From the NCBI RefSeq assembly GCF_001039355.2, contig NW_019776082.1, positions 32,517 through 96,516 of the forward strand: a stretch of DNA of 64,000 nucleotides, given 5' to 3'. Source of the DNA: Lingula anatina. Its lineage: Eukaryota; Brachiopoda; Lingulata; Lingulida; Lingulidae. Positions 53,240-63,794 of this stretch are shown here, one piece after another. A program made the position numbers and the translations under genes. Each line of letters opens with the position of its first letter. The first letter of the stretch is position 1. Under the pieces are notes generated by a model. It was not told the DNA's origin. It was given only the letters and a program-made list of their open reading frames with translations, and did no database searches.

Positions 53240-54870
53240 CTTAAACGATTTTAGACTGTGCTGACGTTTGAATTAAATTTTTATCACTGAGAAAAGTGTG
53301 ATTGGTAAACCATAAAGTTACCGTAGAACAACCTGTAGCCGGCAGTGTATGGGAGTTTGTTTTATATAGAAACTGAAAGTGTGCGGATCTAAATGAGCTT
53401 GTTGATGGTACTTGCCAAGGCTAATCTGTATATCTGTTAGCAATGGCTTATATAATTTGACACTTTGATGATGCTTGAATTGTGATATTAATCACAGAGG
53501 AAAATATATTGAACACGCTACAATTTAAACCTACCTTAGAACCACCCAGCGCTATGGTAGTTTAATATACATACTGAAAGTTCCAAATGATTAAATTTAT
53601 ATGGGATAAGCAATGCTATCACTTTAAGCAGATAAACATACAATTTATTTAATTCACAATTACGTTTTTTATTTTTTTTATAGAATTTAACTGTCAACAG
53701 TGAACTTCTTTTTTGTCAGTTAGGTGTTAAGGAAACTAATTAACATATTCTTTTTTATGTGAATACTTTTTACAATTTCGTCTCTTATTGGTGCTACACT
53801 AAAATACAATTTGATGATTTAGAAATAAAATTCACTGAGTTTTGATTATGTTAACTGTCTTTATTATTAATTTTATTTTGCTAAACACTGAGTTTCGGAT
53901 AAACAGAAACGGTAACTTGGTGCCTAATAACAGAGTAACCTACTGACCCTAATTAATTGAAGTTAAATTGTTGGATTAGTTACAGCATGGCACCTATATT
54001 ATGTATCAATCATTTTCGTGAAGTATATTGTATTATTAAGTGGCATAGACAAAGTACAAAAGCAACGCTTATGACTGAGGTGATTTACAGCACTCCCTCT
54101 CCATTAAAGGTCACAAAGATCAGCAGAATTGGCATTTGTTTATTTATATCACTTTATTTGTTAATGACAAAATGTTTTCTCGAGAAGGTTTCCTTGGCGA
54201 TAGCGAGAAAATAGACAAAAATTCTAACTTACCTGTTAATTCACCACCGTATCATTTACCCTTTGACAAAACATAGAAACACAAATTCAAATCTCACGTA
54301 CATTTTAACTCCATCGGAGGTTCATTTTATTTTATTATTATTAATACAATCTACACCGAGCAAAGGGCAATTACATTTGGACGCTAAAAAACGTTTTTAT
54401 GTATTTTATAAAACTGCGACAGAACTGTGTTTAGGGTCAGGGAATTATCCTCCAGGTGTGTCATTGTAAATCTTTAGGGAAGTGTGCATCCTTGAGCTGG
54501 CAAAACTAAAATCTAGAACCTAGGGTTGCATCCTTGAGCTCAGTGCTATATCATTGTCGTTATCATTGCCCAGGTCCCAAATCGACCCACCTTTAGTCTA
54601 CATGCCCTCATGTCCAAAAATGACGAAGTTTATACGTTTTCTTTTGATCAATAGCAGGTTCGGTATTATAGTGGCTCCAATGTATACCATGTCATATCCT
54701 GCACCGTTTACAGATATATTCTCCAGGAGCCTGTTCTCAGTTTTCAGAACTGATTTGTCTTTTTCTTTCCTAAATGGATTTTCAGATCGGAGTTTTGTAG
54801 AGTTATGGATAACGTACCCCAGCATGCCTTGGTGATGCATTGCAAATGGCGGGATATCAGCAATGGCCTT
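53240..54870 (+). other. 3' UTR and duplicated downstream region of copy 5
   Basis: The 3'UTR of copy 5 is followed at 53445-53520 by a second 3'UTR start (TTTGACACTTTGATGATGCT) with no gene before it, then AATAAA at 53824. From 53914 to 54760 the sequence matches 60790-61635 (GGTGCCTAATAACAGAGTAA, GCATCCTTGAGCTGG, CCCAAATCGACCCACC). ORFs at 54554-54840 on both strands have no recognised family. Confidence 0.65.
53824..53829 (+). terminator. Poly(A) signal, TRIM copy 5 region
   Basis: AATAAA in the conserved context, 585 bp after the stop. It belongs by alignment to the orphan second 3'UTR. Confidence 0.5.
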
Positions 54871-54884
54871 TAAAGAAAATATTG

Positions 54885-55440
54885 TTACACCGTTGCTTTC
54901 CGTTGACGTTACCAGCTCTATCCAGACAACAGCAGCATTAATACCGTGGCTTTCCGTTGACGTTACCAGCTCTATCCAGACAACAGCAGTATTAACACCG
55001 TGGCTTTCCGTTGATGTTACCAGCTCTATCCAGACAACAGCAGCATTAATACCGTGTCATTCCGTTGATGTTACCAGCTCTATCCAGACGACAGCAATAA
55101 CACCTTGGGTTTCCGTTGACGTTACCAGCTCTATCCAGACAACAGCAGCATTAACACCGTGGCTTTCCGTTGATGTTACCAGCTCTATCCAGACAACAGC
55201 AGCATTAATACCGTGGCTTTCCGTTGACGTTACCAGCTCTATCCAGACAACAGCAGTATTAACACCGTGGCTTTCCGTTGATGTTACCAGCTCTATCCAG
55301 ACAACAGCAGCATTAATACCGTGTCATTCCGTTGATGTTACCAGCTCTATCCAGACGACAGCAATAACACCTTGGGTTTCCGTTGACGTTACCAGCTCTA
55401 TCCAGACAACAGCAGCATTAACACAGTGGTTTTTCGTCGA
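54885..55440. repeat. 54/51-bp minisatellite with 5-unit higher-order repeat
   Basis: Ten units (plus a damaged eleventh) contain TTCCGTTGACGTTACCAGCT + CTATCCAGACAACAGCA. Units are 54 bp except those reading AITPWV, which are 51 bp, so all keep one frame and encode SVDVTSSIQTTA repeats within a 198-codon ORF from 54863. The five-unit order is repeated twice, giving a 267-bp higher-order unit. It is not clear that it is translated, and no signal or anchor is visible. Confidence 0.85.
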
Positions 55441-55459
55441 CGTGGCTACATTTTGCTAG

Positions 55460-57404
55460 GACAGGCGGCGGTTTTCCTCTTCAGTATTGTTCACTCAAAC
55501 ATATCAATTACCTTTAAAATGATTTTAACCAGTGGTCAAACATTGACCTACTTATACTTTGCTTCCTTGAATAATTATGATTAATTTTTATCATTAATAA
55601 AATAAATTAAAATTTCCCGGAAAATAAATCCAGACACTTTTATTAAGTTACATGTCGTAGTAGTTGGTGTCATATCTGTTTAAATGTGGAGCTACAGATC
55701 CAACTCAATGATCAAATACAAAAAATCCAATATTCGATATATGTTTAGATTTATTGTCGCAAAATACATGAAAAGCATCCTTTTTCGACAAGTCGACAAA
55801 ACGTTACTTTGGTACCGATGAGCCTCTAAATTAGTCTGATTACCAATTGCTTGTAAGCAAATGAAGCAGTATATTAGATTTATCCGGATACTTTTGAGAC
55901 GTTCTTGTTAAATATATTTAAAGGGGGCATAGAACCGATGCAAAGAACCGATATTAATTTTCTGAATAATCTATTCATAGATTGGTATATTGCCTCGATA
56001 TAAGTCCTTCATTAGGTGTCAAGGATGGTGGTTTCTTCCTCAGCGCATTGTGCTTCAGAAAAAAAAGCAAGGAATGAGGCATCCCCAGAAATGCGCTGCA
56101 TGACGCCACACCTAGCCCACTGCGCATGCGTGCATTTTAATGAGTTGTTAGATTGCCATAGGAAAATGAATGGGTTCGCGATTTCGTGGGTAATTCGCGA
56201 TAATTGACAAACTTACGGCCTGATGCCGATAGACAGCAACGCTGTGCTATGCTTCAAGCAACTCCTGACCAAATATCGCTAGGGTTTTTAAAAAAATTCT
56301 GTTGTACACACGTACTAAGAAGTGTGCTGTGCATTGCCTATCCTACCCTCAGCAAAACGCACATATTTTCACAAATAGTGATTTTAGACGTTGATTCACT
56401 CAGAAACAAAGGCAAACTAATTCGTTGCCGATAGCACCAGCAGATAACAGCACCATACAGAGTCTGATTAAAAATTTTCATAGCAATTTAAGAACCTTTA
56501 CCACTGTACAATGGAGTCCAAAAAAGCACTTGGCACAAATGTGAAACTGCCCAGTGCAAGGCCAAGAATTCAATCAGTATTTTCAATTATATTATCAGAT
56601 TCTACATAAATTGCCTGAAAATATCACTACTCAGTATTTAACTAATCTCTTAATCCAAAATTCCTATCATCATTTAATTATTGTTACATAATGCAAAATT
56701 CTTCTTTCAGATTGCTATTTATTTAAAATTTTAATGCTGCAACTGTTCCAAAATAATGTTGTAGTAAAGGAAAAATGCAAATAAGAAGAGGAAGACCAAT
56801 TTTACCCACATTATTCAATTATTTGAATATAAAAAGAATAAGATCACGATTTAACAAATTAAAATAATATTTTATTAACTCTTTCATGAATAACATATTA
56901 AACAAAATTAAAGTTATAAATTAGTGGTAATGGCTTATTCTGGAATATATGACCTCTGCACATCATCAGTTCCTGACTTGGTACAGTATAGTTACTACTT
57001 GGATACAGAGTTAGATTTAATTATGTAACAATAAGAACAATATACATGTATATTACAATCAACTTCTCTCCACATGTCAGACGCTTGTTACCATGAACTA
57101 ACACTACTTGACAATGGGCTGAGCACTTATCACAGAGTCTGTGTGCGATGCCATTGTTGTGCTGTGATTGGCTACTTGAGTCACGTGAAGCCCTACTGTA
57201 GCGCCCTCGCGTATCGCGTGAATGCTGCGCATTTCTGGCCATGGGACAGTCATGTGTGTTGACATGATAAAACCTGCTGTCATCCCTGAAGCTATACCTC
57301 TTGCAATTGAGATATCAGTTGATGATGTAATGACAGTGGATTATTAATAAATGAAACACCATGGACTGGTCCATTTATCTATTGGCTATCAATTTAATTA
57401 AGTG
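55460..57404. other. No recognised gene; two CpG-containing promoter-like spots
   Basis: TGCGCATGCG (56121-56130), an NRF1-type palindrome, lies in a GC-richer patch. Around 57150-57240 the minus strand has CACGTG, CCAATCA and CGCGATACGCGAGGGCG. Short ORFs near both lack family features. First exons of unrecognised genes are possible. Confidence 0.35.
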
Positions 57405-57690
57405 AAATGATTCATCAATAATCAAAGTAACTTTTATTCCTGTTTTCGTGCTACGATGGTTGATAAAGCCAACAGGTATGACATCATATTTAACTTGATG
57501 ACAATCAAAATAAGGACCCATGAGGTCAATTAAGAGTGACACCCCCCCCCCCACACACACACACACACACACACAGGAAAACCTGCACACCGCTTCTAGC
57601 AGCATATGACTGGTAAATCACGCTGTACTCTGATATCACTCTGACTGTGATGTGAATAGATAACTTTATCAAACAATACATAAAGCTCGT
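57405..57690 (+). repeat. TRIM distal 5' flank, partner of 23070-23345
   Basis: Same landmarks as the copy-2 flank, interrupted by a C run and (CA)n at 57541-57576. A fragment of the TTATTGACAACATCACCTGA repeat follows. Confidence 0.75.
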
Positions 57691-57769
57691 TATTGACAAC
57701 ATCACCTGAATCATGACAAATTTGAAGCAGTATAGATAGCCTATGAAATGAAATATAAAGCCTTTGCAG

Positions 57770-57847
57770 CTGTCTGGCAGCAGTAGAAAGGGGAAGCCTG
57801 AGTGTAGGGGGCGCTGTGCCCACTCTGGGCGCTACCATACTACGGCA
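57770..57847 (+). promoter_or_regulatory. TRIM promoter/5'UTR cassette (type 1), copy 6
   Basis: TCTGGCAGCAGTAGAAAGGG and GTAGGGGGCGCTGTGCCCAC, with the GC box shortened by deletion of GGGGC. The usual first ATG (CCATGGCA) has become CTACGGCA, so initiation moves to the second ATG. Confidence 0.6.
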
Positions 57848-60082
57848 ATGGCTTCGAAAGAAATGTGCAGCGCCTTCAGCGAGAAATCTCTAACATGTCA
57901 GATATGCCTGAAGGAATATAAAGACCCGAGAGTGCTCCCCTGTTACCACACATTCTGCTTTGAATGCATTGCTGACCATGCAGCCAAGAATAGTGTCCAG
58001 AACAAGTTCTCCTGTCCCGTGTGTCGCCAAGAGGCCCACGTTCCACCAGGTGGGTTAGAAACTCTCGTGAAAAACTTCTTCTTAAGAAAAGTAACAGATT
58101 TCATGAAAACTCAGAAAGCGCCCGAGGGTAGACTTTGTGAGTATTGTAACCATAAAGAGGCCATTTTCATGTGCAAAATATGCCCTAAAACTAACCAACT
58201 GTGCGCTACATGCCGTGACGTTCACGACAAAATACCTTTCTGTGAGGGTCATTCGTTTGTACCACTTTCACAAGTGGATCTTTCAGCTAACCCAGTTAAT
58301 ATACGAGAACAATTACGCCACGTTTTAGAAAAAGCTGACTTTTGCGACAAACACGACGGAGAACTGCTGGCATTCTATTGTGAAAATGATGACACTGTTA
58401 TATGCAGGGAATGTATTGTAAAAGTCCACAGCAAACACGATTTCAAAGAATTAGGGGATGTGGTGAAAGTTCAACGGGATCTAATACAAGAGAAGCTAAA
58501 ATGTCTCCCTACTGAGAAACTATCTCGTTTTGAAAACGCAGAAACGGCCATTGTGCGGACGAAAGAGAGGCTGACAGAAAATCAGGCAAAAGTTTTTGGT
58601 TTGGTGGATTCCCAAAAAGTAACTATGAGAAAGGAAATAAAGGAAAACAGTAAAACTATTGACATGGAAATCAACGCTTATTATCAACAAGTAGAGAAAG
58701 ACGTACGTCAACAGACCGACGCTTATTTAACAAATGTCAAGCAGTGTTTAGAAAAGTATCGTACAGAAAAACAGTCCACTTACACCGAAATGGAAAGACT
58801 TATAGATGACAAAAGCAACGAAATAACGGCAGAAGTGCAGGCACTCACCTCCACGCAGGTGAAGACTTTAGAAGCTGAAAGGGACAAGCAGGAAATGAAC
58901 AAAATTTCCATTCAGAGCATTCGTGATTTCGCTCAGCAACTTATAGACACTGGTTCTGACATCGAGGTCATGACCCACTCTAAAAAACTCCAAACTAGAA
59001 TTCAGGAGTTAGAGACATTAAAGCCAGAATTTGATACAAAGATAATTGAGATAACATTTACACCAGGACAAACAGAAATGGACTTTGTGCTACAGTTTCC
59101 TGAAATTCCTGAACCACGATCGCCCTCCATTAAAACGGGGTCCATTACGGCTAAAACATACCGGGATCCCTTAGAGGCATGTTTTGGAAGTTTGAAACAA
59201 GCGATGGAATACCCTGTTGAATTGCAGCATTTTCAGAAAGCCACCTGGCTTGAAAAGCCATCGCGAACCATTCGTTTTGATATACAGGCTCAGCCATGGG
59301 ATCTTCAGTGTACGGGTGACGGGGGCTTTCTAGTTGCATTTGCAACACCCATTGGTTTGTTAACAAGGAGATTAATTGGTTATGCTGGTGCTACAGTGGC
59401 AATATTCTCCAGCACAGGTGAATCTAAACGTGACATTAGTATAGAGGGAGGGGCGTGGCGTATCACTACAATCAGTAATGATAGATTCGTGGTCACATGC
59501 AAAGATAAATGCTGTAGACTGTATTCAACATCAGGTCAGGTTATCCGATGTTTTGGTCAGGGTGATATGTCTAACCCCTGGGGTGTCACTGTGGACCGTA
59601 CAGAGGGTAAGGTGTACGTGTGTGATAGTGGTGCACAGTGCATCTGTGTGTACGACATGAAATCTTTTCAACTTGTTAACAGAATTCCTATCCAAATGTG
59701 CAGTAAAGGTCCACTGCGCTGTGCATACCACCACGGCATCAATGCAATCATAGTCAGCGACAACAAGGCCCACTGTGTGCATGCAGTGACACCCCAGGGT
59801 GACGTCATGTTCCAATACGCAGTTCCAGGTCAGAGTGGAAGTGGAGACGGACATCTGAGTAAGCCAGATGGAGTGTGCGTAGATAAGTTTGGACACATAT
59901 TCATAGCCGACTACGGTAATCACAGGGTGGTTGTCCTTGGATCAGACGGAAGGTTTCTACGTAACATTTTGACAAAGAGTGAAGACATTCAATATCCTTT
60001 GTCAGTTGATATCAACATTAACGGGGATCTTGTTCTTGGGACTTACCAATGTGAAGTATCCACGTATAAGTATATAGATTGA
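57848..60082 (+). CDS. TRIM-NHL protein, copy 6 (744 aa)
   Basis: Intronless and intact. RING (C17/C20...), B-box1 of type A (NHKEAIFMCKICPKTNQLCATC, all ligands), B-box2 of type I (FCDKHDGELLAFYC..CRECIVKVHSKH), coiled coil, propeller. From the KCLPTEKLSRFE codons (about 58500) to the end it is almost identical to copy 5, while the 5' third matches copies 1 and 4. The start is taken at 57848 (MASKEMC), because the ATG used by the other copies two codons earlier is ACG here. A longer in-frame extension to 57764 runs through the promoter cassette and is unlikely. Expected role: E3 ubiquitin ligase with a ligand-binding propeller. Confidence 0.92.
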   Translation: MASKEMCSAFSEKSLTCQICLKEYKDPRVLPCYHTFCFECIADHAAKNSVQNKFSCPVCRQEAHVPPGGLETLVKNFFLRKVTDFMKTQKAPEGRLCEYCNHKEAIFMCKICPKTNQLCATCRDVHDKIPFCEGHSFVPLSQVDLSANPVNIREQLRHVLEKADFCDKHDGELLAFYCENDDTVICRECIVKVHSKHDFKELGDVVKVQRDLIQEKLKCLPTEKLSRFENAETAIVRTKERLTENQAKVFGLVDSQKVTMRKEIKENSKTIDMEINAYYQQVEKDVRQQTDAYLTNVKQCLEKYRTEKQSTYTEMERLIDDKSNEITAEVQALTSTQVKTLEAERDKQEMNKISIQSIRDFAQQLIDTGSDIEVMTHSKKLQTRIQELETLKPEFDTKIIEITFTPGQTEMDFVLQFPEIPEPRSPSIKTGSITAKTYRDPLEACFGSLKQAMEYPVELQHFQKATWLEKPSRTIRFDIQAQPWDLQCTGDGGFLVAFATPIGLLTRRLIGYAGATVAIFSSTGESKRDISIEGGAWRITTISNDRFVVTCKDKCCRLYSTSGQVIRCFGQGDMSNPWGVTVDRTEGKVYVCDSGAQCICVYDMKSFQLVNRIPIQMCSKGPLRCAYHHGINAIIVSDNKAHCVHAVTPQGDVMFQYAVPGQSGSGDGHLSKPDGVCVDKFGHIFIADYGNHRVVVLGSDGRFLRNILTKSEDIQYPLSVDININGDLVLGTYQCEVSTYKYID

Positions 60083-61640
60083 AGATGACAGACTTAAACG
60101 ATTTTAGACTGTGATGACGTTTGAATTAAATTTTTATCACTGAGAAAAGTTCAATTGGTAAACCATAAAGTTACCGTAGAACAACCTGTAGCCGGTTGAA
60201 ACTGAAAGTGTGCGGAAGATCTAAATGGAGCTTGTTGATTGTACATGCCAAGGTTAAGCTGTATATCTGTTAGCAATGCCTTATACAATTTGACACTTTG
60301 ATGATGTTTGAATTGTGATATTAATCATATAGGAAAATATAATGAACACGCTACAATTCTGATTATGGTAATTGTCTTTATTATTAATATTATTTGGCTA
60401 AGAACTGAGTTTCGGCTAAACAAAAACGCTCTCGAGCCACAACAAATTTTGATTCCAGAAGTCTACACCACTTCAAGGTCGACAGTATTAAAAAGAAAAT
60501 GCACATTTTTAGGGGACTACGAAATATAGAGCTCAGTGAGAGGAAATACGTGCAGGAACCCCGCTTTCTCTCACTGAGCTCTGTTCCTCCTAGTCCCCTC
60601 AGGAATGTACTCTCAGTCCTATCAGGAAAAAAGAGGGAGGATTCGTGAGAGGGACGGATACGAGCTAGGACATTGTGGTTGACAGCAAAAGCGTAGACGT
60701 GATTTCTGAAAAAAAAAATACTTTGAAAATAAAATCGCCGTCGAGTAGCATTATGTCCTTTGGACTCGATTCGAGCCTATACTACTGTAACTTGGTGCCT
60801 AATAACAGAGTAACCTACTGACCCTTATTAATTGAAGTTAAATTGTTGGATTAGTTACAACATGGCACCTAGCTATATTATGTATCAATCATTTTTGTGA
60901 TTTTGTATTATTAAGTGGCATAGACAAAGTACAAAAGCAACGCTTATGACTGACGTGATTTACAGCACTCCCTCTCCATTAAAGGTCACAAAGATCAGCA
61001 GAATTAATTGGCTTTTGTATATTTATATCACTTTATTTGTTAATGACAAAATGTTTTCTCGAGAAGGTTTCCTTGGCGATAGCGAGAAAATAAACAAAAA
61101 TTCTAACTTACCTGTTAATTCACCACCGTATCATTTACCTTTTGACAAAAACATATAGAAACAGAGATACAAATCTCACGTACATTTTAACTTTATCGGA
61201 GGTTCATTTTATATTATTAATGCAATCTACACCGAGCAAAGGACAATTACGTTTGGACGCTTAAAACGTTTTTATTTATCTTATAAACTGCGACAGAACT
61301 GTGTTTAGGGTCAGGGAATTATCCTCCAGGTGTGTCATTGTAAATCTTTAGGGAAGTGTGCATCCTTGAGCTGGTAAAACTGAAATCTAGAACCTAGGGT
61401 AGCATCCTTGAGCTCAGTGCTATATCATTGTCGGTATCATTGTCCATGTCCCAAATCGACCCACCTTTAGTCTATATGCCATCATGTCCAAAATTGACGA
61501 AGTTTATACGTTTTGTTTTGATCAGTAGCAGATTCGGTATGACATTGGCTCCAATGTATACCATGTCATGTCCTGCACCGTTTACAGATATATTCTCCAG
61601 GAGCCTGTTCTCAGTTTTCAGAACTGATTTGTTTTTTTCT
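60083..61640 (+). other. 3' UTR and duplicated downstream region of copy 6
   Basis: Parallel to 53240-54760. It also has the orphan second 3'UTR start (TTTGACACTTTGATGATGTT, about 60290). It lacks the part corresponding to 53522-53842 and retains about 360 bp (60425-60785) with the hairpin block that the other copy lacks. ORFs are short and not recognised. Confidence 0.65.
60511..60599. repeat. Hairpin with 32-nt arms in the TRIM 3' block
   Basis: Left arm 60511-60542 (AGGGGACTAC...CTCAGTGAGAG) and right arm 60568-60599 (CTCTCACTGAGCTCTG...GTCCCCT) pair with a few mismatches. Related, more decayed versions follow copies 1-4 and 7 (about 21660, 26380, 36210, 42850, 63690). It is a small foldback element or a conserved transcript-end structure. 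Confidence 0.7.
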
Positions 61641-61649
61641 TGTAATTTC

Positions 61650-61788
61650 TATCCAGACAACAGCAGCATTAATACCGTGGCTTTCCGTTGACGTTACCAG
61701 CTCTATCCAGACAACAGCAGCATTAATACCGTGGCTTTCCGTTGACGTTACCAGCTCTATCCAGAAAACAGCAGCATGAACAACGTGG
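61650..61788. repeat. Minisatellite, second array (partial)
   Basis: About 2.5 units of the 54-bp repeat at 54885 (CTATCCAGACAACAGCAGCA, TTAATACCGTGG). It is cut off by the N at 61789, so its true length and right edge are unknown. Confidence 0.8.
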
Positions 61789-61789
61789 N

Positions 61790-63043
61790 TTCATAGATAA
61801 GAAAAGTAGCACAATATCGGCAGAAGTTGAGGCAGTCACCTCCACGCAGGTGAAGACTTTAGAAGCAGAAGAGGACAAGCAAGAAATGAACAAGATTTCC
61901 ATTCAGAGTATTCGTGATTTCGCTCAGCAGCTCACAGACACCGGTTCTGACATCGAGGTCATGACCCACTCTAAAAAACTTCTAACTAGAATACAGGAGT
62001 TAGAGACAGTAGAACCAGTCTTTGATACCATGATCACCGATATAACATTTACACCAGGGCAAACAGCAATGGACGTTGTGCTACAGTTTCCTAAAATCCC
62101 AGAACCACGGCCGCTGTCCGTCAAAACGGGGTCCATTACGGCCAAAACATACCGCGGTCCCTTGGATGCACATTTTGGAAGTTTGAAACAAGAGAGAACA
62201 TACTATCCCGAGCTGATGAAATTTCAGAAAGTTGCATGGCCTCATGTGCCAGAGCGGTATGTTTGTTTTAATGTTAAGGGTTTGTTGTTGGATATCCAGT
62301 GCACAGATGGCGGTTGTCTTTTAGTTTTACACAGTGACCTAACCGGGTGCACAACAGTGTCAGTATTCTCCAGCACAGGTCAATGTAATCGTGAGATCAG
62401 TATAGTGGGAGGGGTGAGGTGTATCACTACAGTCAGTAACGATAGATCCGTGGTCACATGCCATGATAAATGCTGTAGACTGTATTCAACTTCAGGTCAG
62501 TTTATCCAGTGTTTTGGTCAGGGTGATATGTCTGACCCCTGTGGTGTCACTGTGGACCGTACAGAGGGTAATGTGTACGTGTGTGATAGTGGTGCACAGT
62601 GCATCTTTGTATACGACATAAAATCATTTCATTTGGTTAACAAAACTCCTGTCCCAATGTGTAGTAAAGGCACACTGCGCTGTGCATACCACCACGGCAT
62701 CAATACAATCATAGTCAGCGACTACAGTGCCCACTGTGTGTATGCAGTGACACCCCAGGGTGACGTCATGTTCTAATACGGAACACGAGGTCAGAGTGGA
62801 AGTGAAGACGGACAACTGAGTAATCCACGAGGAGTGTGCGTAGATAAGTTTGGACATATATTCATAGCTGACAGTGGTTATCACAGGGTGGTTGTCATTG
62901 GTTTAGACGGAAGATTTCTACATAACATTTTGACAAAGAGTGACAACATAAGACTCCCTGCGTCAGTTGATGTCAACAGTAACGGGGAGTTTGTTGTTGG
63001 AACTTTGGGAGGTTTAATATCGACGTATAAGTATATTGACTAA
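61790..63043 (+). pseudogene. TRIM-NHL copy 7, 5'-truncated with a nonsense codon
   Basis: Directly after the N, sequence begins inside the coiled coil (FIDKKSSTISAEVEAVTSTQ) and runs through the linker and propeller. RING and B-boxes are missing. The codon for Q in VMFQYG is TAA (62774-62776), yet the same frame continues to a normal end at 63043 (GSEDGQLSNPRGVCVDKFGH, then ..STYKYID). The missing 5' half probably lies in the unresolved join, whereas the stop would remove the last blades. Variable loop: HSDLTGCTT. The remaining identity is high, so the stop is recent or an error. Confidence 0.8.
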
Positions 63044-63794
63044 AAATCATATATGGTTTGACACTATCAAGATGTTTGAATTGTAATTAATATCACCGAG
63101 GAAAATGTAACGGACGTGCCTTATTATGTTTGTTGTGTAGAGATATTGAAATTGTACCAAAGTAAAAAAATATGAAGACGTATGATATAATCAGTTTTAT
63201 CACTTAAATTAAGCACCTATGTTCTTTGCATACTAACATGTATTTTTTTATTAGCAGATACTTCTTTCATGAATAGAATTTAGCTGTTTACCCTGGACTT
63301 AATTTTGGCGTAATATGAATGTAGTTCATCTCCTTAAATTTATTATTTTATTTTATGTTAAAGGTAGGTGTTTATGGAATGTATAAAAAGTGATAAAGAT
63401 GTGATTTTGCTGGTTGCAATGAACAACTTCATGTTTTAAAACTAAAATTAAGTGACTCCTAATGATGTTAACTGCTTTGTTTTTATTATTTTATTTTTAT
63501 TTATTTATTTATGTAATTAATTATTTATTTATCTATTTATTTATTGGTTTTGCACTGAGGTTCAGTTTTGCAACATGTAGATAAGCGCGGTTGGGAGCAG
63601 AACATCTTTTTTCAGTAGTCTTTGCAGATTTAATATTGAATGTGGAGTCGCTCCGGGCATTATTAAACAAATAATGCACAGTTTTTAGCGGACTACGAAG
63701 AATATAGTGCCCAGTGGGGAGGAATTAGCAGATCCCCATACCCCCGCGCTTCGTGGACTGTGCTCTAATATTTCAATATGTACAGGACTACCAG
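63044..63794 (+). other. 3' UTR and downstream block of copy 7
   Basis: The conserved start (TTTGACACTATCAAGATGTT) is followed by a poly(A) site without canonical AATAAA (AAAACTAAAATTAAGTGACT), (TTTA)-rich sequence, then TCCGGGCATTATTAAACAAA and the hairpin left arm GCGGACTACGAAGAATATAG. The block closely resembles that of copy 2. Confidence 0.6.

Noticed and set aside
54554-54840. 93-codon plus and 80-codon minus ORFs in the duplicated TRIM 3' flank
   Set aside because: The sister copy at 61428 breaks the plus frame after about 75 codons, and neither strand has a recognised motif.
57764-57847. Longer N-terminus for TRIM copy 6 (MQLSGSSRKG...)
   Set aside because: This stretch is the conserved promoter/5'UTR cassette of the paralogues. 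Their starts align with the ATG at 57848 or two codons before it.
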